The notes under the pieces were generated by a model. That model had not been told where the DNA came from, did not search any database, and was given only the letters and a program-made list of their open reading frames with translations. A DNA stretch of 62,000 bases from Symbiodinium natans (lineage: Eukaryota; Sar; Dinophyceae; Suessiales; Symbiodiniaceae), in contig CAJNDS010002190.1 of assembly GCA_905221605.1 (NCBI GenBank), positions 2,059,788 to 2,121,787 on the forward strand. Direction: 5' to 3'. Position numbers and translations under genes: made by a program. Every line of letters starts with the position of its first letter. Position 1 is the first letter of the stretch. Shown here one piece after another: positions 8,961 to 20,283 of the stretch.

Positions 8961-10547
8961 TCAGACCTTCTGATGCTTGGTTGCCGGGGACACCTTCGAA
9001 GGCGGGGAGTGCGCGAATGTACTTGGACTCGACGGCATGCTCGCGCGGATCTCTGAAATGGCCTCCAACAGATCCCGGAATCCACGATTCTGATTGTCGG
9101 AGATCTCCGAGAGCTTTTGCTTCGTGTCAAGGTTATCCTTCTTCAAGGTGTCAACGTCACCCTTCATCGCTTCCATTTGAGCTTCGAGAGCCTCCACTCT
9201 ACCAGCATATGGATTGGGCAAGAGAGGGGCCACAGGCCTCGGCAAATTCAAAGAGGAGGAAGCAGGAGGCGGAGGTGTTGCCACGCCTTTGCCTTTTCCT
9301 TTGGCATTACTCTGTCGGCCTTGCCCTGAAGGGGCTGGAGCAACCATACTGTTCTCTTTGCGATTGAAGACACGCTTCTCAAGCTCAACGATTTGGATCA
9401 TACCAACTGATGTCTGGTACCGGAAGGCATCTGGGGGCTGCGGCGCAGACACGAAGACGATGGCCAAGTCTTTCAAATTTACAATCCTGGAAGGAATGGC
9501 GACAAAGTTGAGAGCCTCAAGCGTCTTAACGAGCTCTTTCATGGAGGTGCCTGCAGGAAATCCGAAGATTTTGTACTGAAGCTGGGACTTTGCCGCGATG
9601 TTAAAGTCGGAAAAGCGCTCATCGTCAATGTAGATTGTTTCACGGGCCGTCTTGATGAAATTGTCACGCACACGGAAATACAAAGCATTCTGGGATTTGA
9701 AGCAACCCAAGCCTCCACGGACCGCATGAAGTCGCGCAGCTGCTTCTGCGAGAGTTTCGCGCGACGGTACCTTCAGTACTTCAAGGCCGGCCTCTGGAAC
9801 GTCGTCAGGTTTGCGAACTGCTCGAAACTGTACAGACTTAAACCCGGACTGTGCGTAAATGGCATCCCGGTCAGCAACAGGCACTTGAAGTCGCCGGCAC
9901 AAGTAGCCTTCACGCTCAAAGATCTTGTAAAGCACAGCATTGGCAAGCACAGAGTGGTGCTCAATGACCTGACACACATAGTTATGGAACGCTTCCAGAT
10001 TCCCGAAGTTGGCCCAATCGTCTGCTGTAGAGTCGAGTTGGCGAATTTCTGCAAAAATGGCCACTCTCTCAACATGAGCTACCTCTACATCAGGCGCAGC
10101 ATCGGGGATGGAAAAGAACTCGTCAGAATCCATCGACATATTCACCAATGTCACTGCACGCATCTCTTCACAATTCTGGATGATATCTTTTACCGTAATG
10201 GTTGTGGAGATGATTCTCTCACTCTCAAAGCCCAACCGTTCCACCTTCGGCTTGACATATCCGGAAAGGATAACCAAGCAGGCCCCATTTGTTCTGATGT
10301 TCGCAATCCTTTCAAAGCTTGCAAAAGTTGCAAACGTGATTCCCGAAGCTGATGGGTGCATCTGCAGCGCTGGAAAGACATCTTCAGGGAAATGCTCAAG
10401 CGAGAGCGGGCGACAGATCTCTGCCGAATAGGCCAACCTCAAGCCTGGAACATCTGGAGAGGTTTCCCATCTAGCACGGGGGCCCATGGCGAGGCATGCG
10501 AAAGAGGAGAGGAAGAATGCGCAACCAAGAAACCACCGCAAGAACAT
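8961..10547 (-). CDS. LINE ORF1 protein
   Basis: 528 residues from the first ATG (10547-10545), ending in TGA at 8963-8961. ORF1 proteins of LINEs usually bind element RNA and act as chaperones in the ribonucleoprotein. The N-terminus is unusually hydrophobic (FLRWFLGCAFFLSSFACLAM). The middle has no domain I recognise. The C-terminal part has a basic/Gly segment (NAKGKGKG), a proline-rich stretch and a clear coiled coil (about residues 450-505, beginning RVEALEAQMEAMKGDV), consistent with trimerisation or oligomerisation as in other ORF1 proteins. Position directly upstream of ORF2 supports the call. There are no internal stops. Confidence 0.82.
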   Translation of the reverse strand: MFLRWFLGCAFFLSSFACLAMGPRARWETSPDVPGLRLAYSAEICRPLSLEHFPEDVFPALQMHPSASGITFATFASFERIANIRTNGACLVILSGYVKPKVERLGFESERIISTTITVKDIIQNCEEMRAVTLVNMSMDSDEFFSIPDAAPDVEVAHVERVAIFAEIRQLDSTADDWANFGNLEAFHNYVCQVIEHHSVLANAVLYKIFEREGYLCRRLQVPVADRDAIYAQSGFKSVQFRAVRKPDDVPEAGLEVLKVPSRETLAEAAARLHAVRGGLGCFKSQNALYFRVRDNFIKTARETIYIDDERFSDFNIAAKSQLQYKIFGFPAGTSMKELVKTLEALNFVAIPSRIVNLKDLAIVFVSAPQPPDAFRYQTSVGMIQIVELEKRVFNRKENSMVAPAPSGQGRQSNAKGKGKGVATPPPPASSSLNLPRPVAPLLPNPYAGRVEALEAQMEAMKGDVDTLKKDNLDTKQKLSEISDNQNRGFRDLLEAISEIRASMPSSPSTFAHSPPSKVSPATKHQKV

Positions 10548-10717
10548 ATTGCCGTGCACTAGTTGGGTGACCTAGGGCAAGCGAATAAAGGACAACTAAG
10601 AAAGCGAACCAAGCCAAGGCCAACTTAGTTAGACCACCCAGATCTGTGATAGCGCCTACCTCGTAAAGGTGTTAGCCACAGGTAAAGTTGTGACAAGCCC
10701 TGCTGCAAGCCACACGC

Positions 10718-10735
10718 TAAAGGGATCCTTAATAT
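10718..10735 (+). repeat. LINE target-site duplication, right copy
   Basis: TAAAGGGATCCTTAATAT, identical to 1820-1837. It marks the 5' end of the minus-strand LINE and shows that the element is not 5'-truncated by the usual abortive integration. Confidence 0.93.
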
Positions 10736-10846
10736 GATTTAAGGAATATTCCTTAGGGTATTGGGCTCTTTGGGTCTCTTGCCCCGGAAGCTTCGGGTGC
10801 CTCCTTGTCTCACCAGCACAAGGCTGCCGTTGGAATATTGGGGGTT

Positions 10847-10942
10847 GGGATATTCCCCTTGTACTAACAGTCCTTAATGGGGATGACAATAGGGGGTACT
10901 ATAATCCCTATTAAGGACTGTTAGCAGAAGGGGGAACATCCC
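10847..10942. mobile_element. Foldback element FB3, copy 1
   Basis: Begins GGGATATTCCCCTTGTACTAACAG and ends CTGTTAGCAGAAGGGGGAACATCCC, arms inverted. The centre is GTCCTTAATGGGGATGACAA against TACTATAATCCCTATTAAGGAC. About 96 bp and non-coding. Other copies are at 25639, 48732 and 58319. Confidence 0.75.
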
Positions 10943-11013
10943 AATCTTGGGGGGTTTGTCAAAACGACGGGCCCCTGTGTGGCGCTCTCAAGCCAGGGTA
11001 TCGGGAAGAACTC

Positions 11014-11143
11014 ACTTGGAGGTTCCTGGTATTATAACTGTACTTGTAACTGTACTTGTAGCCATGCTAGGGCACTTAAGGGGCTTAATAAGTGGGTTAT
11101 AACATTTGTAATTGGTTAGTAAGTACCATGAACCTCCGAGTAG
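11014..11143. mobile_element. Foldback element FB1, copy 2
   Basis: ACTTGGAGGTTCCTGGTA at the left and TTAGTAAGTACCATGAACCT at the right. The interior reads GGGCACTTAAGGGGCTTAATAAG, as in other FB1 copies. Confidence 0.75.
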
Positions 11144-11199
11144 TAGGCACAAAGAGTTCGCAGCACCCTCTTCAGCGGAACCCCAACCAGGGCCATCCT

Positions 11200-11326
11200 A
11201 CTCCCAAAGAGCCCTTTACACCCCTTAGTTACGTAATATTCCTTCAATCACAACAAGGATCCACTTTGTAAGTTAAGGTATGTTCCTTGATGAAGGGGTA
11301 TTTGGCCCTCTGGTTCTTGAGTCCCC
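11200..11326. mobile_element. Foldback element FB2 (diverged copy)
   Basis: AAAGAGCCCTTTACACCCCTTAGT at the left and TGATGAAGGGGTATTTGGCCCTCT at the right, with GGATCC near the middle. It matches the FB2 pattern but with several substitutions. Confidence 0.6.
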
Positions 11327-12029
11327 TATCAGGGTTTAGGGTTTAGGGTTTAGGGGGCCCAGGATGTAGATCAACCCGCAGCTGCCTGCTTTCGAGTCCC
11401 TCCAGCCCACCAAGCAGGCAAAAGAACGCCTTCGGGATCGCCCTGCGCACGAGACACCGCTTTGCTCCTTCCCCATTACGGTAGGATTGGGCCTGCATCC
11501 CTGACAGTTTTAGCAGCTGCCCCCCCCTCGAGGCTGCTCCTGCTTCGGGGAAGATCCAAACCAGGGCTGTGCCATGTAGCCAAGACATGGGCAGGGTAAT
11601 GAGATTCTAGGACCCAGAGTAGGCCCTTAGTCCCTTTTTTGAAAAGTTTCAGGTTCCTTTACAAACCCGTTAATCAAAAAGGGCACCCTTTTTATTCCTA
11701 CAGGTTGCTCCTGGGTCTGGTGTTAGAGGCTACCTTGCGACGCGCTCTCTCGCATCCTCTTGCAGCAGTCGACCTGAGGCTCTGCCGGTGCACGGATCGC
11801 GGCTGGGTCTGAGAGGACTGTGCCGAAATCGGGGACTCGGACTTAAAGTAGCCCAAGAATCCAAAATGATATTACGAGAATACAGGAATAGACAAGTAGC
11901 ATAGCATTGGTGCTTTCAGCCCTTCGCAACGCAATGGCGTGGCCAGGGCTGCTATTTCTGCCGCTTTTGCTGAGGGCACCGAGGCGCTTCGCCATTCCCC
12001 CGCATCCCCAGCCTCATGCTCAAAACCCT
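11327..12029. other. Mostly unassigned DNA, small telomere array
   Basis: A short G-strand array lies at about 11332-11357. A frame from 11934 may be a first exon (separate entry). Otherwise I see nothing that can be supported. Confidence 0.4.
11934..12014 (+). other. Candidate first exon with signal-peptide-like start
   Basis: ATG followed by MAWPGLLFLPLLLRAPRR, a short n-region and strong hydrophobic core, open to a stop just before FB1 copy 3. It could be the first exon of a secreted or plastid-targeted protein, possibly of the aldo/keto reductase 2.8 kb downstream, but nothing links them. A chance frame is also possible. Confidence 0.25.
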
Positions 12030-12172
12030 ACTTAGAGGTTCATGGTACTTGCTAACCAATAATAGCTGCACTTATAACTGTGCTTATAACCATATTAGGG
12101 CACTTAAGGGGCATAAAAGTGGGTTATAAGTACAGTTACAATTGGCAAATAAGGACCATGAACCTCCAAGTA
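12030..12172. mobile_element. Foldback element FB1, copy 3
   Basis: ACTTAGAGGTTCATGGTACT at the left and GGACCATGAACCTCCAAGT at the right; interior ATTAGGGCACTTAAGGGGCA with its complementary TATAACC arms. Confidence 0.78.
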
Positions 12173-13040
12173 ACTCCAGAAGGCACGTGGCAAAAGACCC
12201 TGTCAGTCAGTAGGGTTACGACGAGACCCTGAATGGCTTCTGCCTAACGCGAGGTTCTGCCTAACTCGAGGGCTTGGTAAGCGTTCCTTTCCCCCTTTAG
12301 AAGCCGGGTCGCCGTGTGTATGGGTGGACGGATGGATTCATGTTGGGAGGGTGTGTGCGTGTGTGGCATGTGTAAAGGCATCTGTGTACACGGCACGTGT
12401 ATGCTATGATCGTGTATATGTGTTGTTTCGGTGCTTAGGTGTTTATGTGCGACGGTGTCTGAAACTTACACATTTGTCTGTGCATGCACAGCATTAGTGC
12501 AACGAGAGGTCGTGCTGAACCAGCCTGGCCAGCTTGGCCCCCGAGCATCCAGTAGAACTTGAGAAGCGTATCCTATCGCGGTAGCAGTGCAAAGCAACAG
12601 ACGTGCAGTGAACCACACCGGGTTCTCTCCTGAGCCTTCTTTGTCACGGCCCACACGAGATGTCTCCATGATTGAGGGCGTCGCCCTGCATCGCTTTGGG
12701 CCTCATGTGCCTGAGTGCTGTTTACGGACAGGCGGGTGATCACCCGTGCACTGTTCGCACCGTGTACCTGCATGCAGGCGATCCCTGTAAAGCGGCCTGC
12801 TTTCATACAGGAGCCTTAAAAAAGGGTACCACTACCCCTTGAATCTGAGTAGGCACTCTCTGCACGCCCCTCAAACCTGTAAACCCCAAACCCAAAAAGC
12901 CCTGCACCCCCGGCAACTGCACCGCCAGGCTCGCCTGTTCGACTCCCAACACTCCTACGGCTGCCTTGGGCAACGGCCACAGGCATTTTAAGCATACAAA
13001 TAAATAAAATAAATATATAAATAAATATAAATAAATAAAT
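12173..13040. other. No gene seen; GT-rich stretch
   Basis: A region rich in GTGTGTG/TGTGTAT lies at about 12310-12480. The remainder is mixed sequence with no supported exon. Confidence 0.45.
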
Positions 13041-13345
<305 letters not shown>

Positions 13346-13735
13346 ATGCACATATATATATACATATGTATCTACATGTGCATTTATATAAATAGAAACC
13401 ATATAAACACAAATATTTTATGTATGAACAACTAGACATATACTGTCATATAGATATGATATCCCTTGAGGGTTGGCAGCTCTTGCGCCCAGACGCCAGG
13501 ATTTAACATGATCTACGGAAGATTCCTTGAATCAGATTAAGATCCCGAGTGCAATGTCAGCAATACATATATGTGTATGTATGCATAGATATATATATAT
13601 ATATATATCCATGTCTCTATATATATATATATGTGTGTGTGTATAAATTTTGTATGAATATGTAAATGTATCTATATGAATGGAAAAAGGTATCTGTATA
13701 TATATATATATACATACACAAGTAAGTAGCGTATT
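13346..13735. repeat. AT-rich DNA with further TA microsatellites
   Basis: TA/TG-rich tracts lie at about 13564-13645 and 13690-13722. A possible degenerate FB2 half (GATTCCTTGAATCAG...GATCC-like) is at about 13517-13550. No gene seen. Confidence 0.7.
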
Positions 13736-13930
13736 TATCAAAGTATGTCTAGTCTCCCTGGGCAAGCGATCTTGGAGTCACCCGGCAGTTTTCGGGGTTT
13801 GTGGCTAATCGCGAACCCGCAGCCCTCAGATCTAGAGGCAAGCCAAAAGTGTTTCGGGTGAGGGCGACCGGCAGTAGGCTGATAACTGACCGCGCATGTA
13901 GGACTCTTCCGAAAATCGTCGTTCAAAAAA

Positions 13931-13973
<43 letters not shown>

Positions 13974-14636
13974 CTGAGAACAGAGCCATGAGCCCCAAAC
14001 CCTAGAAACCCCAGATGTGAGGCTCCCTCTCATGGGGCTCGGCTGCGCCAGTGGTGTGAGGCTGGTTTTCATCTGCCCTAAACCTTAAACCCTAAACCCG
14101 AGACCCGAAGCCCTAAACGCTGTGATTCAGGGCTCGGGTCGAGGCGCGAGGCTGGACAGAACATGACAGAACCTGCAAGAAAGGGAGCTGTGCCTCGAGT
14201 CTAGCATCTCGCACGGAAGTTCTGTTGATGTTATTGTTTCTTTGTTATTGGGTTATGTGAGGATGCTTTTGCTTATGTTGTTACTCAATATGGTCGTTAT
14301 CATTCTCCTTCCCATTCTCGTTATCATATTAGCTGGTATCCGTAGTCTTATTTTTTTATGTCATTGTTATTGTGTTGCTCCAGTCTTTTTGTTCGTCGTA
14401 CGATAGTATAACAGTGCTATAGTGTTTTTGTATTATTGTTCTATTATTGCTATTATCATTCCTCCTCTTCTTCTTCTTCTTCTTCTTCTTGTAATGCTGT
14501 TTTTGTTATTTCCATGTTGCTACTATGATATTGTTCTTGGGGTTTGCATGTTGCTGTCATTTTGTTCCTGTTGATTGTTTCTTATGCCATGGTTATGCTA
14601 TAGGCCTCTTTGGGGCCGGCCCAGCCTTCTGTAGCA
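13736..14636. other. Intergenic or intronic DNA: GA tract, T-rich block
   Basis: A (GA)n run lies at about 13932-13969 and a few degenerate CCCTAAA units at 14079-14115. A T-rich block with TTATTGTT-type composition and (TTC)n spans about 14225-14600. No convincing exon. It lies 5' of the first recognised aldo/keto reductase exon, so it may be intron or promoter. Confidence 0.5.
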
Positions 14637-14758
14637 GGGTTTAGGGTTTAGGGGTTAGGGGTGAGGGTTTAGGGTTTAGGGTTTAGGGTTTAGGGTTTAG
14701 GGTTTAGGGTTTAGGGTTTAGGGTTTAGGGTTTAGGGTTTAGGGTTTAGGGTTTAGGG
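14637..14758 (+). repeat. G-strand telomere array before AKR exon
   Basis: About 16 copies of TTTAGGG, nearly pure after a degenerate start. It ends 23 bp before the exon at 14782. A G-strand array upstream of an exon is an exception to the more common C-array/exon/G-array order. Confidence 0.95.
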
Positions 14759-14781
14759 CACTTCGCATCGGCGTTGAACAG

Positions 14782-14855
14782 GCTTCCGCACGTGCGGTCT
14801 GCCCTGGAGACGGGATATCGGTGTTTCGATACCGCGCAGGCCCATCAGCAGCTGG
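14782..14855 (+). CDS. AKR exon: NADP-barrel start with catalytic Asp
   Basis: Acceptor TTGAACAG, then [20 protein letters not shown], matching the AKR 'A...GYRhiDTA..Y' signature. The proposed donor is G|GCATCC, phase 1. Confidence 0.82.
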
Positions 14856-15106
14856 GCATCCAAACTTGCCCATGAAGCGTAGGATGCCTTCTACCGGCTA
14901 CCTTGAGCTTTAGGTTGTCTGCTAAACCCTAGACCCTAGACCCTAAACCCTAAACCCTAAACCCTAAACCTAGAAGCCTTCATTGCCGGCGGCCAAGATG
15001 GGGCTACAATGAGGAGGAGGTGGGCGAGGCTGTCGAGCTGAGTGGCGTACCTCGCCAGGAGCCTGGTCTGCAACTATTGTTTGTACATTAACAAATGTAA
15101 ATATAC

Positions 15107-15140
<34 letters not shown>

Positions 15141-15171
15141 GTATGTATACGGGAGCATGTAGAGATACATG

Positions 15172-15207
<36 letters not shown>

Positions 15208-18200
15208 TATATAACTATATATAACTATACATTTACGTGGGAGCACATATAAAAACATATACATCTGATGAGAGCCTATCGCTATATATATATATATATA
15301 TACACATGTGTATAGTTATCTGTATACATGTGCATACGGTTTTTCTGTGCATTGCAAGCTTCAGCCAGTCTGTCAGCTCGAACGCCCGACTGTGCCAAGG
15401 AGCTGTTTCTACAAAGCGCCGAGCTTGGTTGATTGATTTGCGCCCAGCTGTGCTGCTTAGGCGGTGAGGTGTGACACTCCTCATAGAAGCAATAAACCCT
15501 AAACCCTAAGCCCTAAGCCAAAAGCCCTAAACCCTAAGTGGCTGTTACGACTCGCTCCGAGACCACACACTTCCACACGTCGAGCTGGCGCATGTAGCTG
15601 ACCTGGAGAGATGGAGAGACTGCGCGAGGCAAGATCCATCCGGAGGATCTGGGCTATGCCGCGACCAAGCGCGCGTTCGCGCGCTCTCTGCGGCGGTTGA
15701 AGACCGACTACCTGGATGCCATGCTGCTCCCTGGCCATGGAGAGCCAGGTTTCGGGGTTTAGGGTTTAGAGTTTAGGGTCATCGGGATGCTTTCAGAAGA
15801 GAAAGCACCCCTCCTTAAGCCACCCCCTACGCCTGAAATCCTAAACCCCGAACCCTAAACCCTAAACCCTAAACCCGAAACCTCAAACCATGAACCCTGA
15901 ACCACAGACCTAAACGCCCCCAGCCTGCTTGGCACGCGGCAAGAAGCAAACATCCCTAAAAGCCCAACAGGGCCCAAGCCCAGGCCCCAAAACTTTGAGA
16001 GGCCCCTTAAGAACCCTATAAGACCCCTGAAAGTCCTTAAGTACCCTAGAAGACCCCTGAAAGTCCTTAAGTGCCCTATAAGACCCCTGAAAGTCCTGAA
16101 GTACCCTATAAGGCCCCTTGAAAGTCCTAGAGCCCAACAGGGCCCCATGAGGCTGCACAAGCCGCGCTGCTGGCCTGGTGCGTGCACCCGCGCTCCCGAG
16201 GGCACCTGGCAAGACAGCTGGCGAGCCCTCGAGGAGGGTTTAGGGTTTAGGGTTTAGGGTTTAGGGTTTAGGGTTTAGGGTTTAGGGTTTAGGGTTTAGG
16301 GTTGAGGGTTTAGGGTTTAGGGTCGAGGCGCAGCTAAAAACAATCGAGTAGAATGTCATCTAAATGTCACACAAGATACTGACACATAATGTCATGATGT
16401 ATTCTCCTGAATCTGGTTTAAGGTGATTGTATGGATCAGTTCTCTAAATTATGGTCCCTTGTTGGGCCCAAAAGGGACCATATTTTACAGAAGTGACCGT
16501 ATGGTATCATTTTCGAAAAAAATGTACAATAACGAATATACTAGTACCTCTCTTTCTCTCTGTCTCTTTGCCGCATGAGCGTTCCTTTTTGCGTCTTTTT
16601 GTAGCCTCCTTCGTACGGGAAAATGATGCCGGTACCTTGCTCTGCGCTGTGGCGGCGGAAGCTCTTGGAAGCCTTGGCGGTAGCTCATGGCTTGTGGAAG
16701 CATGTTCCGGAAGCACGCTCCCTCGTTCTCGTTTAGGGTTTAGGGTTTAGGGTTTAGGGTTTCTGTTTTGCGGGATGCTGCGTGATGACAAGAGGAGGAA
16801 CCCTTTTTGCGGAAGTCCCCGCAGAAGCAACACTTAAAAATCTGGCTGCGAAAGCCTCCGCAGAAGCAACGGCCCGTGCGATCCTTTCTTAAAGGGCCGC
16901 GGCTTCTGGCGCAAGGTCTGAGGCAGCTCGCATGCGGAAGAGTGTTATTTCCATTAACTGCAACGAGACTTTTGAACACCGCTGACAGTTCTCAAGGCTT
17001 GGATTTTAGAATGTCTAGCTTAGAAAGCAATGGCTCCCAGCACGCATTTCAGTGCAAAAAGAGTTAAGTGTTTGGGGTTTGTACCTTCACCTGAAAGGGG
17101 ACGTGCTGCAGTACACGGGCAAAAGGGCTACTCAGGGAGCTGCGCCTGGGGCCTATGAGGTGCTTTGGCACAAGGCACGTTGATGCAGTAGAACAGAGAT
17201 GCAGCACATGCAGCAACTGCAGCACTTCCAGCAAATGCAGCAAAAGCAAGCGTCGAAGCATGCAGCCCACCCCACCTCAATGGACACAGGCCTCAGCAAC
17301 GATCAGGAGAATGGGCGTGCGCTGTTTCTGAGAGATCCATTTAGGCAGATGAAAGTGGTCCTCGGCAAACCAAATCGAAAGTGTGCAGCAAGCGAAATCG
17401 CCCATGTAGTTGACACATCTACTCGGCAAATGACGAGCCTGTTCGACCCGAAAGCGCGCAAAGACGAACCAACCCTCAAAAAAGTCAGACTCGGATCCCT
17501 AGGGTTGTACCCCCAAGAGCTTCCGTTATCATACTCCTACTCTGCAACCTTCGGGGTCCGAGGTAGTGTCCCATGAAGGACCTGATGGATGATGGCCTGG
17601 TTCGGGCGATCGGTATCTGCGATGTCGATGGGGCCTTGTTGGAGGAATTGCTGCGCCAGCGGCGGCGGCCTCATATCATCCAGAACTGGCGCCTCCGGCT
17701 GAAGCTCAGGGTAGGTGCATGGTGTGTATATGGTCCCTTACCTTTAAAGGGCTCTGAAGTATGGGCCCCTTGGGTTCGTACAGGGTGTATCACAGGGTAT
17801 ATAAGGAGTCCCACCATTGACCTACCTTGAGGCCCGAAGACCGAAACGCCCTCAAACTCACACAGCGCAAGTTCATACTGTCAGGAAGTTGGGGTTTGGG
17901 GTTTAGGGTTTAGGGTTTAGGGTTTAGGGTTTAGGGTTTAGGGGATGTCCAAACCCACCGCGATCTACTCGCGGGTTTGGGGGGCGGGGTGTTGCGGCGG
18001 GTGGAGGGGGGGGGGGGAGTGGAGAAGACGTTTCATCTTGCATTGTCTGAGATTTCGCCATGAGACAAAAATGCTGCACCTATGCATCTTCGACATGGGG
18101 CTGTCCGGGCTTTGCTTCCAGCTTACTGTTGGTTAGTAGGGAATGAAAGAATGGTAGCAATAGCAACTACAATGAGTAGTTCATTCTTTCATTCCCTACT

Positions 18201-20249
18201 AACCAACAATAAGCATCGGGCTGTCGGGCTTTGCTTCCAGGTGCTTGTCTGCGATGTAGCTCACAGACTGGGCATGCACAAAACATGTGCACATGCACAC
18301 GCGCACGTCCTGAACCCGAGCCCTGAATCACCCAGAGACCCCAATACCCCTTAACTCAGGAACATACCTTAAATTACAAAGGTATCCTTACTATGATTCA
18401 AAGTAGATTCCTTCATTCAGGGGGTATAAAGGGCTCTCTGGGCAGAGTTTAAAATCCAGTTGCATCCACAGTCGTGGCAAAACTTGCTGTTGGTTCGTAG
18501 GGAATGGGGGAATAAGGGTTTAGGGTTTAGGGTTTAGGGTTGAAGGCCGCATATACTCCCTTATATAAAGGGTATATCGGGGATATATGGTACCTTATTC
18601 CCCCATCCCCTACTTACCAACAGCAAGAAAACTGTCTGAGGATGGACCCCTTCCACCAGGACCGGGAGGTTCGGCGCCGGTGTCGCGAGGCGCGGAAGGA
18701 GGGCTTTGGACACCGTGAGCCCTGACCCTCAACCCTAAACCCTAAACCAACCCTAGACCCTAAACCCTAGACCCTAAACCCTAAACCCGAAACCCTATAT
18801 AAACCCGAAACCCTAGGCCCGAAACCCTAAACCCTCTGAGCTCCACAGACTCCTGGAGTCCTCGTGAGTCTGTTGTTTCGGGCCCTAAAAAACCGAGTCA
18901 GTCGTAAAACGCTGGGTCTTAGGGCTTAGGCTGTGACTACTCACCTAGAACTTCAGTAGCCAAACCCCCCGTTTCCGTTTCGAGGAGGGGATCCAGTACC
19001 AAGCCTACAGCAGCCTCGGCTCTCAATGGGTGCACTTCCGGGGCGCCTTGAATGCAAAAGTTGGGCTGAGGGCTTGGTTTGGGATTTAGGGTGAGGGCCC
19101 AATGCGCTGCAGCTTTTGACCTGCTTCACAAGCTCCCAAAGCCTCCCTTGCCCTGACCCTCCCAAACGCCAAAATCATGGGTCCAAGTGGGCAAGAAGGC
19201 CCCATGTTCCTTGAGAAGGTTTGAGCGGTCCCAGATAAAAGTTTTACCAGCCTTGCATAACTCTTACCTGTGCTGGTGCCTAACGTGGGCTGAGGGAGGG
19301 GGTCCCAGTAGTAATCTTCATATGCAGGTCCATGGTTTCCGAAACTAGGGGGTGGTACTCTTTTGGGCGGCTCTTATGAGAAAGGTTATACTTTCTCCGA
19401 CTACATCTCTTTGTGAAATGCACATATAGCCCTACAGTAGTACCGGTAGTCACTCCCCGGGCTTCCCGACGAGCACCGCGAACCTTGCATCGGCTCTGCT
19501 TCACAAGGCTATGGCTCGAACAACCCCGTCCTGGAGCACCCCGTCCTTCGGGAAATCGCTGCTCTGCGCCAGCGCACTGTTCCCCAGGCAGCTGTTGTGC
19601 CTCAAACAGTTCCACTGAACCCGAAACAGGCTGGTACTTCCCAACGAGCCCAATGCCCCTAACATAAGGAATATGCCTTCAATTTTTAAAGGATCCTTCG
19701 TATGATTGAAGGTACATTCCTTAAGAAGGGTTTTGGGCTCTTTGGGTTCGTAGGGAGTTAGGCGCGTGGAAGCGGACCCCAAAACCCCGAACTCCACGGC
19801 GCCGCTTTGCACATCCGAAGACATGTTTGGTCGGCGGGTTCCTTTGTCTTCTAGGGTGAAAGCACTTCAACCCTAAACCCTAAGCCCCAAACCCCAAACC
19901 CTAAACCCCAAGCCCTAAACCCCAAACCCTAAACCCCCAAGCCTGGAAGCATCCTAGACTAAGCCAGGTGGTCTTGAATTGGGCGGTGGTGCACCATGGT
20001 GCGGCGGTCATCCCAGCCTCAACGAGCGCAGAGCGGCAGAGGCGGGGTGCTTGGATATGAAGCTAAGCCCTAAACCCTGAACCCTAAACCCCAAACCCTA
20101 AACCCTAAACCCTAAACCCCAAACCCTAGACACTAAACCCTAGACCCTAAAAAACCCGGATGTCACGGACTGGATTCTTCCCTTGTTGTGCACGATGTCA
20201 AGTCCCTTATTCAAAGGTACAAAGGACCCCAATAAGGTCATACACACAT

Positions 20250-20283
<34 letters not shown>

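Larger units (their letters stand above)
1838..10717 (-). mobile_element. Full-length non-LTR retrotransposon (LINE)
   Basis: An 8,880 bp element on the minus strand. Order from its 5' end: short leader (10717-10548), ORF1 (10547-8961), ORF2 (about 8955-1936) and a ~90 bp 3' UTR ending in A7. It is bounded by an 18 bp target duplication. ORF2 carries an apurinic-type endonuclease, reverse transcriptase, a CCHC finger and RNase H, the layout of LINE clades with an RNase H after the RT. Both ORFs are free of stops except where a 1.5 kb insertion interrupts ORF2, so the element was probably intact until that event. No LTRs are present. Confidence 0.93.
1779..10769. mobile_element. Foldback element FB2 split by a LINE
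   Basis: The left part (1779-1837) begins AGAGCCCAATACTCCTTAAC and the right part (10736-10769) ends TATTGGGCTCT, its inverse. Removing 1838-10717 and one copy of the 18 bp duplication gives a ~95 bp foldback matching intact FB2 copies at about 11200, 18339, 19646, 32643 and 44955. The LINE therefore landed in the middle of an existing FB2, so FB2 is the older insertion. Confidence 0.85.
17711..18984. other. AKR intron filled with foldbacks and telomere arrays
   Basis: Contains a G-strand array (about 17889-17942), a poly-G run (18006-18018), three foldback elements listed separately (18122, 18339, 18483) and a C-strand array (about 18728-18832, partly degenerate). Confidence 0.75.

Noticed and set aside
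8961-10547. LINE ORF1 as a secreted host protein because of its hydrophobic N-terminus
   Set aside because: Position directly upstream of ORF2 within the target duplications, plus the C-terminal coiled coil, identify it as ORF1.
10656-10889. Minus-strand frame overlapping the LINE 5' end and FB2
   Set aside because: Runs across two element boundaries and the target duplication; not a gene.
17199-17576. Gln-rich 125-codon frame
   Set aside because: CAG-rich low-complexity start and an unrecognised remainder, inside an AKR intron; left as a note only.
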